A stretch of 16,672 nt of DNA. It comes from Chitinophagaceae bacterium (lineage in GTDB: Bacteria > Bacteroidota > Bacteroidia > Chitinophagales > Chitinophagaceae). The stretch is from contig JABMML010000195.1 of NCBI GenBank assembly GCA_013205585.1, positions 1-16,672 of the forward strand, read 5' to 3'. Both the position numbers and the translations under genes were made by a program. Within the stretch, counting starts at the first letter, position 1. Every line of letters begins with the position of its first letter. The notes below the pieces were generated by a model. It worked only from the letters and a program-made list of their open reading frames with translations. It made no database searches and was not told the origin of the DNA. Of the stretch, positions 1 through 7,208 are shown piece by piece.

Positions 1-1565
1 GTATAACCACGACCCACTAAATATTGTGCTATTTTATCTTTAAACTTTTCTTTTTTCTCTAGTGGATCAATGGCAGGACTCATGGTAATCACAGTAGGAA
101 TTGCAATATTATCGAGGCCATCAATTCTTAATACTTCTTCTACGATATCGGCAGCAATACTAATATCTGGCTTATGATAAGGCACGGCTAATTCTAAATC
201 GGCTTCTGTTTCTTTTAATATTTCAAAACCTAAACTGGTAAGAATGGTTTTTACTTTTTGGGTTGGATAAACTTTACCACTTAACTTTTTTAAATAAGCA
301 AAGCTAATATCCACCTTGGTTTTAGGAGCTGGTGCAGGATAGACATCTATTACTTCACTACATTTTCCGCCTGCTAATTCTTGAATTAATTGAGCAGCAT
401 GTTCTAAGACATGCACAGTGCCGTCAATGGCCACGCCTTTTTCAAAACGAGAAGCTGCATCGGTTCTTAAACCATGGTGCACCGATGTTTTTCTGATATG
501 TACATTTTCAAATAATGCACTTTCTAAAAATAAATTCGTGGTACTTGCTTTTACGCCAGAGCTTAACCCTCCAAACACACCTGCAATACATAAAGGTTTC
601 TGTGTATCGCTAATCATTAAATCATTGGCAGTTAAGGTTCTCTCTACGCCATCGAGTGTTGTGAACTTTGTACCTGCTGCATATTTTTTTACTAGAATAG
701 TTTTGTCCTTAATTTCATTAGCATCAAAAGCATGCAGGGGTTGTCCTATTTCATGCAAAATATAATTGGTGATGTCTACAATATTATTAATGCTACGAAC
801 ACCAATGGATTGTAATTTATTTTTTAACCAAGTAGGAGACTCTTTCACTGTAACACCTTCTATTACAACTCCAGAATATCTTTTACAGCCTGCATTATCT
901 TCAATGCTTACTATAAAAGGTGCAACCGATTTATCTTTGCTTGCTTGTTTTTTAAAAGGGCTAATGGCTGCTACCGGTGATTCATGATAAGATAAATAAG
1001 CACAAACATCCTTGGCTACTCCATAATGACTCATGGCATCCATTCTATTGGGTGTAAGTCCAATTTCGTAAATCCAATCTTCATAAGATGCATAAATACT
1101 TGAAACCAGCGTGCCTGCTTTTACACTTGCATCCAACACTATAATTCCTCCATGATCATCACTTAAACCAATTTCATCTTCCGCACAAATCATTCCTTCA
1201 CTTTGCTCTCCTCTAATTTTAGCAAGCTTCATGGTAATAGGCTCGCCTCCTTTTGGATATATAGTAGTTCCAATAGTAGCCACTACTACTTTTTGTCCTT
1301 GGGCTACATTCGTTGCACCACATACAATGTTTAGGGGTTGGTCCTTACCAATATTTACCTTGGTTAAATTTAATTTATCTGCACCAGGATGTTTTACGAC
1401 TTCTAAAACCTCTCCTACCACTAAGCCTGCAAGGCCTCCTTTGAAGTTTTCATATTTTTCTAATGACTCCACCTCTAGCCCAATAGAAGTTAAAATAAGG
1501 GATAACTTTTCAGGGCTCACCGTATGCGGTAAATATTCACTCAGCCAGCGATAACTAATCGTCAT
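1..1565 (-). CDS. pheT: Phenylalanine--tRNA ligase beta subunit (partial, 3' end beyond the window)
   Basis: The beta chain of the cytoplasmic alpha2beta2 phenylalanyl-tRNA synthetase, which charges tRNA-Phe with phenylalanine. About 521 codons are readable on the minus strand without a stop, beginning MTISYRWLSEYLP at an ATG (1565-1563). Bacterial PheT is usually about 800 residues, so roughly the last third (the rest of the catalytic-like core and the FDX-ACB anticodon-binding domain) lies outside the window. Visible parts in order: an OB-fold tRNA-binding domain at about 40-150, with HPGADKLNLTKV and VCGAPNV; the B3/B4 editing domain at about 215-380, containing RTDAASRFEKG near residue 366; the B5 domain at about 400-478, ending EEVLRIDGLDNI; and the start of the core domain (VGRGY). 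It diverges from dnaB. A TAnnTTTG -7 element lies 23 bases before the ATG, and no Shine-Dalgarno sequence is visible. Identification is secure. Confidence 0.97.
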   Translation of the reverse strand, partial: MTISYRWLSEYLPHTVSPEKLSLILTSIGLEVESLEKYENFKGGLAGLVVGEVLEVVKHPGADKLNLTKVNIGKDQPLNIVCGATNVAQGQKVVVATIGTTIYPKGGEPITMKLAKIRGEQSEGMICAEDEIGLSDDHGGIIVLDASVKAGTLVSSIYASYEDWIYEIGLTPNRMDAMSHYGVAKDVCAYLSYHESPVAAISPFKKQASKDKSVAPFIVSIEDNAGCKRYSGVVIEGVTVKESPTWLKNKLQSIGVRSINNIVDITNYILHEIGQPLHAFDANEIKDKTILVKKYAAGTKFTTLDGVERTLTANDLMISDTQKPLCIAGVFGGLSSGVKASTTNLFLESALFENVHIRKTSVHHGLRTDAASRFEKGVAIDGTVHVLEHAAQLIQELAGGKCSEVIDVYPAPAPKTKVDISFAYLKKLSGKVYPTQKVKTILTSLGFEILKETEADLELAVPYHKPDISIAADIVEEVLRIDGLDNIAIPTVITMSPAIDPLEKKEKFKDKIAQYLVGRGY

Positions 1566-1787
1566 AGAACAACTTTATGGTATAGCTTCAAAAATACTAA
1601 TTTTTAAGTGCTTTTAGTTAAAAACTAGGTGCAAAACCCGTTAATAACCCCCTTTTTTTGTGGATTTCAGATGGCGAAGACCTGTGTACAACCCTATTGC
1701 AAAACTAAATTTCTTGAAGTCCTAATTTGGTTTGATTTTCGCAGTAAGAAAACTTGCATCTCACCGCTAAACAATTGATCAATCAAC
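1566..1787. other. Divergent intergenic region between pheT and dnaB
   Basis: This 222-base spacer is the longest gene-free stretch in the window and must hold the promoters of the two divergent genes. On the minus strand a pheT-proximal -7 element is visible (1589-1596). On the plus strand I see no perfect TAnnTTTG for dnaB; TTGGTTTG about 50-60 bases before the ATG is a poor match. A C5T7 tract lies near 1648-1659. There is no tRNA-like fold and no convincing small ORF. Confidence 0.6.
1589..1596 (-). promoter_or_regulatory. Bacteroidota-type -7 element for pheT
   Basis: On the minus strand the octamer reads TATTTTTG, a perfect match to the Bacteroidota sigma-A -7 consensus TAnnTTTG. It ends 23 bases before the pheT ATG, predicting a leader of about 15-20 nt. 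I see no TTG -33 element at the usual spacing, so support rests on the -7 match and its position. Confidence 0.5.
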
Positions 1788-3356
1788 ATGTCTATTCCGA
1801 GTATAAATACAAACAGAACAAAGAAAAAAAATAGCAATATAGATGTTAGTTCTATGATGTATGGAAAGATTCCACCACAAGCAAGAGAATTAGAAGAAGC
1901 AGTGCTAGGTGCGATACTCTTAGACAAAAGTGCATTTGATACTATTAGTGAAATATTAAAGCCAGAATGTTTTTATGTAGAAGCGCATCAACTTATTTTT
2001 AGCGCTATGCAGGGCTTGCAACAAAAGAACATGCCTATTGACATGCTCACCATGGTGGAAGAATTAAAAATGCGCGAGCAGTTAGATATTATTGGTGGTG
2101 CTTACTATGTTTCTAAATTAACCAATGTGGTTGTTTCTACTGCGAACATTGAAGCCCATGGTAGAATTGTTTTACAAAAATTTATTCAAAGAGAATTAAT
2201 AAGAATTAGTGGCGAAGTGATTGCGAACGCTTATGAAGATAGCACCGATGTTTTTGATTTACTAGATGATAGCGAAACAAAAATGTTTAATATCACCAAT
2301 AACTATTTGAAGAAAAATTTCGTGGATATTGGAGACGCCTTGGCACATGCTGTAACACGTATCGATCAATTAAGAATTAAGAAAGATGAGATATCGGGTG
2401 TGCCTAGTGGCTTCACCGCACTTGATAGAATCACTTACGGATGGCAACCAACAGATTTAATTATTTTAGCAGCCCGTCCTTCTGTGGGTAAAACTGCATT
2501 CGCATTAAACCTAGCGCGCAATGCAGCACTGCATCCTACAAAACCACAGGCGGTTGGATTTTTTAGTTTAGAGATGAGCGCAAGTCAATTAGTGCAACGT
2601 ATATTAAGTGCGGAGAGTGAAATTAAAATGGAAAAAATTTCAAGAGGTAAATTAGAAGAGTACGAATACCAACAATTACATAGCAAGGGTATAAAAAAAT
2701 TAGAACAAGCGCCTATTTATATTGATGACACAGCAGCTTTAAATATTTTTGAATTTAGAGCCAAGGCAAGAAGACTGGTAAATAAACACCAAGTTAAAAT
2801 GATCATCATTGACTACTTACAATTAATGAGTGGCTCTAATGATAGAAATTCTAATCGTGAACAAGAAATTAGTAATATCTCAAGAAGTTTAAAAGCTTTA
2901 GCAAAGGAATTAAATATTCCTATCATTGCACTTTCTCAATTAAGTCGTGCGGTAGAAACTAGAAAAGAAAGCAAGATGCCTCAGTTGAGTGATTTACGTG
3001 AATCTGGCGCCATTGAGCAAGATGCGGATATGGTAATGTTTATTTATCGTCCTGAATACTATGAGGTAATGAGTAATGAAATGGGAGAAAGTACACAGGG
3101 CGAAACGCATATTAGAATTGCCAAGCATAGAAATGGTCGTTTAGATTTAATTAAACTTAGGGCCAATTTAGATATTCAAAGATTTGAAGAATGGGAAGGT
3201 GATGCAGGCATTCCAGGACTAGCAAGTAACTACAAACCTTTGCAACCAAGTTTAAATAGTGGTGGCACACCAGATGGCGGTAAGTTCTTTATTCAAGGAA
3301 GTAAAATGAATGAAGGAGAATTTGACGAAGGCATTAATGACGACCAACCGTTTTAA
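1788..3356 (+). CDS. dnaB: Replicative DNA helicase DnaB
   Basis: Hexameric 5'-3' helicase that unwinds the chromosome at the replication fork and recruits primase and the clamp loader. The 522-residue protein has a short basic N-terminal leader, then the DnaB N-terminal domain at about 28-130 (IPPQARELEEAVLGAILLD) and the RecA-like C-terminal domain at about 185-470. The Walker A motif ARPSVGKTAF is near 229-238 and Walker B MIIIDYLQLM near 338-347. The helicase signature REQEISNISRSLKALAKEL is followed by ALSQLSRAVE and the DLRESGAIEQDADMV block. No intein interrupts the P-loop. After the RecA core a glycine- and asparagine-rich linker leads to an acidic end, EFDEGINDDQPF, which resembles the SSB C-terminal tip. 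rsmE follows after 13 bases, so the two are probably co-transcribed. The ATG start has no Shine-Dalgarno sequence; the family fit supports it. Confidence 0.97.
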   Translation: MSIPSINTNRTKKKNSNIDVSSMMYGKIPPQARELEEAVLGAILLDKSAFDTISEILKPECFYVEAHQLIFSAMQGLQQKNMPIDMLTMVEELKMREQLDIIGGAYYVSKLTNVVVSTANIEAHGRIVLQKFIQRELIRISGEVIANAYEDSTDVFDLLDDSETKMFNITNNYLKKNFVDIGDALAHAVTRIDQLRIKKDEISGVPSGFTALDRITYGWQPTDLIILAARPSVGKTAFALNLARNAALHPTKPQAVGFFSLEMSASQLVQRILSAESEIKMEKISRGKLEEYEYQQLHSKGIKKLEQAPIYIDDTAALNIFEFRAKARRLVNKHQVKMIIIDYLQLMSGSNDRNSNREQEISNISRSLKALAKELNIPIIALSQLSRAVETRKESKMPQLSDLRESGAIEQDADMVMFIYRPEYYEVMSNEMGESTQGETHIRIAKHRNGRLDLIKLRANLDIQRFEEWEGDAGIPGLASNYKPLQPSLNSGGTPDGGKFFIQGSKMNEGEFDEGINDDQPF

Positions 3357-3369
3357 ATAAGTCGAACCT

Positions 3370-4071
3370 ATGTCGATACCTTATTTTTACGAGCCTAGTA
3401 TTGTAGCGGGTCAAACCAGTTTTACCTTAAATGAAATAAGCAGCAAGCATTGCGTTCAAGTACTAAGAATGCAAGAAAATCAAAGAGTAGATATTACCAA
3501 TGGTGTTGGCTATTTATTTGAAGCTAATATTCTAAGCGCGCATAAAAAAAATACGATTGTTCAAATACAATCAGAAAAATACATTGCTCCTGCTGCTCAA
3601 AAAATTACTTTAGGCATTGGACTTCTAAAAAACCTTACAAGGTTAGAATGGCTATTAGAAAAAGCAACGGAGATGGGTATTTACGAAATTATGCCGCTTA
3701 TTTGCGAGCATACTTTATTTGAAAAATTTAAATTGGAAAGGTTTCAAAACATCTTGCAGTCGGCCATGATACAAAGTCAGCAGGTTTGGCTTCCTTTATT
3801 AGGAACGCCCGTTAAATTTAAAGAGGCAATTCAAGATCAAAAACAAGCGCAGAAATTAATAGCGCACTGCGAGGCAGGTGATAAATTAGATATTAAAAAA
3901 ATAGAGGCCTCCACAGACTGTCTTTTATTGATTGGCCCCGAGGGCGATTTTTCTCAGGCTGAAATTGAATTAGCACTTTCGCATCATTTCCAGGCCATTC
4001 ATTTGGGGCCTACGCGGCTTAGAACCGAAACGGCTGCGTTATTTGCTTTAAGTGTCTTAAAAAAATTCTAA
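3370..4071 (+). CDS. rsmE: 16S rRNA (uracil(1498)-N3)-methyltransferase RsmE
   Basis: SPOUT-class methyltransferase that uses S-adenosylmethionine to make m3U1498 in the decoding region of 16S rRNA during 30S maturation. The 233-residue length fits the family. An N-terminal PUA-like RNA-binding region (about 1-70, with ISSKHCVQVLRM) precedes the trefoil-knot domain. Family motifs are visible: EWLLEKATEMGIYEIMPL around 95-112, LLIGPEGDFSQAEI around 186-199 (the SAM-binding loop) and LGPTRLRTETAALFAL near the C-terminus (the knot). The gene starts 13 bases after dnaB and ends 9 bases before the next gene, so it sits inside a probable three-gene transcription unit. Confidence 0.95.
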   Translation: MSIPYFYEPSIVAGQTSFTLNEISSKHCVQVLRMQENQRVDITNGVGYLFEANILSAHKKNTIVQIQSEKYIAPAAQKITLGIGLLKNLTRLEWLLEKATEMGIYEIMPLICEHTLFEKFKLERFQNILQSAMIQSQQVWLPLLGTPVKFKEAIQDQKQAQKLIAHCEAGDKLDIKKIEASTDCLLLIGPEGDFSQAEIELALSHHFQAIHLGPTRLRTETAALFALSVLKKF

Positions 4072-4080
4072 TTTCAATCA

Positions 4081-5274
4081 ATGAATATGGCTATGAGCAT
4101 TATTGAAGTGAATACTCCCCAATTAGAAAAAGAATTTCTAGCGGTGAATGCTTCTTTGAATAAAAGCAACCCAAATTATATAAGGCCCTTAGACAATGAA
4201 GTGAGCCAAGTATTTGATCGAAGCCACAATAAATTATTTCAACAAGGCGACGCTAAAAGATGGATAGCTAAAAACGAAGAAGGTATTTGCATTGGACGCA
4301 TTGCTGCTTTTTATTACGAGAGCTATAAAAATAAAGGCACCGATTTCCCGGTTGGCTGTGTAGGATTTTTTGATTGCATCAATGAACAAGCTGCTACTAA
4401 TTTACTTTTTTCAACCGCCCAAGAATGGCTAAGCGAAAACGGCATGCAAGCCATGGATGGTCCTATTAATTTTGGCGATAGAGATAAATGGTGGGGACTA
4501 ATGGTAAAAGGATTTGATAAAGAACCTATGTATGGTATGTCTTTCAACCCAAGCTATTACGAAACACTTATAACGAATTATGGTTTTCAGAATTATTATA
4601 ACCAATATTATTACCAAAAAGATTTACGCGAGCCCCTTCCTTCAAGATTTGAAGAGCGTTACAATAAATTTAAAGCCAAGCCCGATTATTCGGCCCTGCA
4701 TTTAGATAAAAATAATTTAGAAAAATTTGCAAATGACTTTGTGCATATTTATAATAGCGCCTGGGCGCAGCATGGAGAAGAAAAAGCCATTACCCTAGAA
4801 CAAATATTAAAACTATTTAAAACTTTGAAAGCTGTAATGGATGAAAGAGCTATTTGGTTTGCTTATTATAAACGAGAACCCATTGCCATGTTTATTAATA
4901 TTCCAGATGTGAATCAATACTTTAAATATTTCAATGGAAAATTGGGGCTATTTCAAAAAATACATTTGCTTTGGATGAAATGTAGAGGAAGCAATAATAA
5001 ATTAACAGGTTTAGCTTTTGGAGTAGTGCCTAAATACCAGGCCTTGGGCATAGATAGTTATTTAATTAATTGCTGCTATAAAATGCTTGATAAAATAAAA
5101 CTATATAGCGGCTATGAAATGGGCTGGGCTGCGGACTGGAATCCCAAAATGGTCAATATTTATAAAAGTTTAGACGCTCAACCTAGCAGACAAATGGTGA
5201 CTTTCAGACATATTTTTAACCCAAGCGTACATCCTTTTGAAAGACATCCACTTATGGATTATAGTGCAAAATAA
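4081..5274 (+). CDS. Uncharacterised protein with two GNAT-like acyltransferase folds
   Basis: A 397-residue soluble protein with no signal peptide or membrane segment. I do not recognise a named gene. The N-terminal half (about 60-175) reads like a GNAT fold: a strand pair (WIAKNEEGICIGRIAAFYYE), a helix and WLSENGMQAMDGPINFGD, then NPSYYETLITNYGFQNYY. The C-terminal half (about 205-385) has IWFAYYKREPIAMFINIPD, an acetyl-CoA-loop-like GVVPKYQALGIDSYLI near 313-330, and ending strands WNPKMVNIYKSLDAQPSRQ. A tandem or FemAB-like arrangement is my inference from these patterns. The substrate is unknown. It starts 9 bases after rsmE, so it is probably expressed with dnaB and rsmE. ATG codons at 4081, 4087 and 4093 are all possible starts, and none has a Shine-Dalgarno sequence. 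dnaX follows after a 103-base gap with its own promoter-like element. Confidence 0.6.
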   Translation: MNMAMSIIEVNTPQLEKEFLAVNASLNKSNPNYIRPLDNEVSQVFDRSHNKLFQQGDAKRWIAKNEEGICIGRIAAFYYESYKNKGTDFPVGCVGFFDCINEQAATNLLFSTAQEWLSENGMQAMDGPINFGDRDKWWGLMVKGFDKEPMYGMSFNPSYYETLITNYGFQNYYNQYYYQKDLREPLPSRFEERYNKFKAKPDYSALHLDKNNLEKFANDFVHIYNSAWAQHGEEKAITLEQILKLFKTLKAVMDERAIWFAYYKREPIAMFINIPDVNQYFKYFNGKLGLFQKIHLLWMKCRGSNNKLTGLAFGVVPKYQALGIDSYLINCCYKMLDKIKLYSGYEMGWAADWNPKMVNIYKSLDAQPSRQMVTFRHIFNPSVHPFERHPLMDYSAK

Positions 5275-5313
5275 GGGCGCGCAATAAGGACCTAAAAGAG
5301 GCTTTAACAATTA

Positions 5314-5334
5314 GGGGATAAGATTTAATTCCCC
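5314..5334. repeat. GGGG/CCCC inverted repeat upstream of dnaX
   Basis: A GGGGA arm (5314-5318) and a TCCCC arm (5330-5334) can form a five-pair stem. An inner TAA/TTA pairing may extend it past a small bulge. It ends six bases before the dnaX -7 element, roughly where a -33 element would be. No T-tract follows, so it is a poor intrinsic terminator for the preceding gene. It may instead be a protein-binding site, or chance. Confidence 0.35.
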
Positions 5335-5340
5335 GGTGAA

Positions 5341-5348
5341 TACTTTTG
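5341..5348 (+). promoter_or_regulatory. Bacteroidota-type -7 element for dnaX
   Basis: The octamer TACTTTTG matches TAnnTTTG exactly and ends 29 bases before the ATG at 5378, giving a predicted leader of about 20-25 nt. It lies inside the possible upstream extension of the dnaX frame from a GTG at 5336, which argues that the extension is not translated. No clear TTG -33 element is seen. Confidence 0.5.
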
Positions 5349-5377
5349 ATTTTGAATGTGTATATTGCGCGTCAACT

Positions 5378-7141
5378 ATGGATAATTTCGTCGTTTCAGC
5401 TAGAAAATACAGGCCCCAAAACTTTAATACAGTGGTGGGACAGGCGCCTATTACTACTACTTTAAAGAATGCCATTTTAAACAATCATTTGGCGCATGCC
5501 TTTTTGTTTTGTGGACCAAGAGGGGTAGGTAAAACTACTTGCGCGCGTATTTTAGCTAAAACCATTAACTGTACTAGTATTACCAAGGAAGGTGAAGCCT
5601 GTAATACTTGTGAGTCTTGTGTTTCTTTTGAAAAAGGGGCTAGTTTAAATATTCATGAATTAGACGCGGCCAGTAATAACTCAGTAGATGATATCAGAAA
5701 CCTAGTAGAACAAGTTCGTTTTGCACCTCAAGCAGGTAAATACAAGGTATATATAGTAGATGAGGTACACATGTTAAGTACCAGTGCCTTCAATGCATTT
5801 CTAAAAACTTTAGAAGAGCCACCACCCTATGCTATATTTATTTTAGCCACTACTGAAAAACATAAAATTCTTCCAACTATTTTAAGTCGTTGTCAAATTT
5901 TTGATTTTAGACGCATTACTTCCAATGATACCGTAGCGCATTTAGAAGAAATTATTGGCAAAGAAAATATCAAGGCTGAAAAAAATGCATTACAACTTAT
6001 TGCGCAAAAAAGTGAGGGTTGTATGCGTGATGCGCTAAGTATTTTAGATAAAATAGTAAGTTTTTCTAATGGTGCTTTAACATACGAGAACACACTTGAG
6101 CATTTAAATATTTTAGACGAGGCTTACTTTTTTAAACTACTAGAATACCTTACCACACAGGACCTCACCCAAGCCATGTTATTGTATGATGAAATTAATC
6201 AAAAAGGATTTGAGGGCGATGTGGTTTTATACGGGCTTGCTAGCTTTATTAGAAACTTATTAGTTTGTAAGGACCCTGATAGTGCAAAATTATTAGAATC
6301 CATTGAAGGATGGAGAGAACAATATATAAGTGTTGCCAAAGAAATAAGTACTCCTTATTTAGTCAGTGCGCTTAACTTATTAAACGAAGCCGAGATTCAA
6401 TTTAAAATGGCACGTAATAAAAGACTACATGTAGAAATGGCCATTATCAAACTCAATTTTTTACAACAAGCAATTGAACTAAGCATGGAAGACAGCCAAG
6501 TTGTAAAAAAAAAATTAGTTGATAGTCACTACCCCATTCGATTAAAAAAAATTATTACTTTAAGTAATTCGGTGGTCACTGCTGGGGCTAAATTAATTAT
6601 TGAACAGCAGCCAGCAGCTGCAGCAGCGCAATTGTCCAAAGAAGAAAATAGTGCTCCAACGAATACGACTGCTACTGAAAAAGGTAGCAATAAAAACTTA
6701 CTAGCCGTACTTCAAAATAAATACGGAGAAAAATACAAGATTGAAGAAGTCATCGATTCTATTCCTCTTACGATGGAGGATTTAAAAAAATGCTGGGATG
6801 ATTTTACCCTTACTTTAGAAACAGCTTTAAAACATTCTGCAGCCAGCACCTTTAAATTAGCAGCATTAGATATAGAAAATGAAACTCATTTCACCATTAC
6901 TGTTCCTGCTTTAACGGCACAAAAATTTGTAGAACAAGAACGCATGAATGTACTTGAAAGAGTATGGGAGCATTTTCACAATCGCGCCATTCAATTTAGT
7001 ATACTAGTAGCCGCTAGCGAAAAAGAAGACGTGCCCTTACATTTAAGTTTGAATAGCAAACAAAAATACGAACGCATTGCAGCGCAGTACCCCTTGGTGC
7101 AAGAATTAAAAACAAGATTAAATCTAGAGATTTACTATTAA
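5378..7141 (+). CDS. dnaX: DNA polymerase III subunit gamma/tau
   Basis: ATPase subunit of the clamp loader, which places the sliding clamp on primed DNA and couples polymerases at the fork. From the ATG at 5378 it is 587 residues, beginning MDNFVVSARKYRPQNF as the family does; the GTG at 5336 would add 14 unlikely residues. Domains in order: AAA+ domain with Walker A GPRGVGKTT (46-54), four zinc-ligand cysteines (65, 75, 78, 81), Walker B VYIVDEVHML (about 124-133) and SRC at 170-172; the lid; and the helical collar ending near residue 370. A variable linker with an alanine run and Ser/Thr/Asn-rich stretch leads to a tau-like C-terminal region (about 440-587). An A10 run at 6505-6514 (codons 376-379) lies right after the collar; slippage in either direction stops translation at 379 or 381 residues. 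It converges with the SUI1 gene. Confidence 0.96.
   Translation: MDNFVVSARKYRPQNFNTVVGQAPITTTLKNAILNNHLAHAFLFCGPRGVGKTTCARILAKTINCTSITKEGEACNTCESCVSFEKGASLNIHELDAASNNSVDDIRNLVEQVRFAPQAGKYKVYIVDEVHMLSTSAFNAFLKTLEEPPPYAIFILATTEKHKILPTILSRCQIFDFRRITSNDTVAHLEEIIGKENIKAEKNALQLIAQKSEGCMRDALSILDKIVSFSNGALTYENTLEHLNILDEAYFFKLLEYLTTQDLTQAMLLYDEINQKGFEGDVVLYGLASFIRNLLVCKDPDSAKLLESIEGWREQYISVAKEISTPYLVSALNLLNEAEIQFKMARNKRLHVEMAIIKLNFLQQAIELSMEDSQVVKKKLVDSHYPIRLKKIITLSNSVVTAGAKLIIEQQPAAAAAQLSKEENSAPTNTTATEKGSNKNLLAVLQNKYGEKYKIEEVIDSIPLTMEDLKKCWDDFTLTLETALKHSAASTFKLAALDIENETHFTITVPALTAQKFVEQERMNVLERVWEHFHNRAIQFSILVAASEKEDVPLHLSLNSKQKYERIAAQYPLVQELKTRLNLEIYY
6505..6514 (+). promoter_or_regulatory. A10 slippage-prone run in dnaX (candidate gamma-form site)
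   Basis: Ten consecutive A residues encode the end of Val376 and Lys377-379. Adding one A (or a -1 ribosomal shift) reads Ile-Ser-stop after the lysines, giving 381 residues. Losing one A (or a +1 shift) reads Asn-stop, giving 379 residues. The position is the junction between the clamp-loader domains and the tau-specific part. Thermus thermophilus dnaX uses an A9 run for transcriptional slippage, and E. coli uses A AAA AAG for ribosomal frameshifting. Function here is inferred from composition and position only. Confidence 0.45.
6544..6551 (+). other. Second poly-A run (A8) in dnaX
   Basis: Eight A residues at codons 389-392, 29 bases after the A10 run. One extra A leads to a stop after residue 396, and one fewer A to a stop after residue 394. 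It could act as a weaker second slip site, but A8 runs also occur elsewhere in this AT-rich window (in dnaB, rsmE and uvrC), so it may be incidental. Confidence 0.25.
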
Positions 7142-7159
7142 AGTATTATTACTAAAAAA

Positions 7160-7205
7160 TTATTATTAGAATTTTAGAAATATAGATTTACTACTAGAAT
7201 TTTTA
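7160..7205. repeat. Diverged AT-rich direct repeat between dnaX and the SUI1 gene
   Basis: The 67-base convergent spacer contains two near copies of an 18-base unit, TTAYTAYTAGAATTTT plus two variable bases, starting at about 7160 and 7188 (28-base period). The region is almost pure A+T. Short CTAAAA/TTTTAG complementarity (7152-7178) could give only a weak hairpin. It may serve as an inefficient bidirectional terminator, but no GC-rich stem is present. Confidence 0.3.
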
Positions 7206-7208
7206 TAA

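Noticed and set aside
418..1554. Three open frames on the plus strand across pheT
   Set aside because: They are antisense to a complete, well-conserved pheT reading frame and have no recognisable protein features.
1659..1691. DnaA-box-like nonamers TGTGGATTT and TGTGTACAA upstream of dnaB
   Set aside because: They miss the TTWTNCACA consensus by two and one positions respectively, and are only two in number. No AT-rich unwinding element or dnaA gene is nearby, so chance is the simplest explanation.
5336..5377. Upstream GTG extension of dnaX by 14 residues
   Set aside because: The added residues have no family counterpart, the usual N-terminus begins at the ATG at 5378, and an exact -7 promoter element lies inside the extension.
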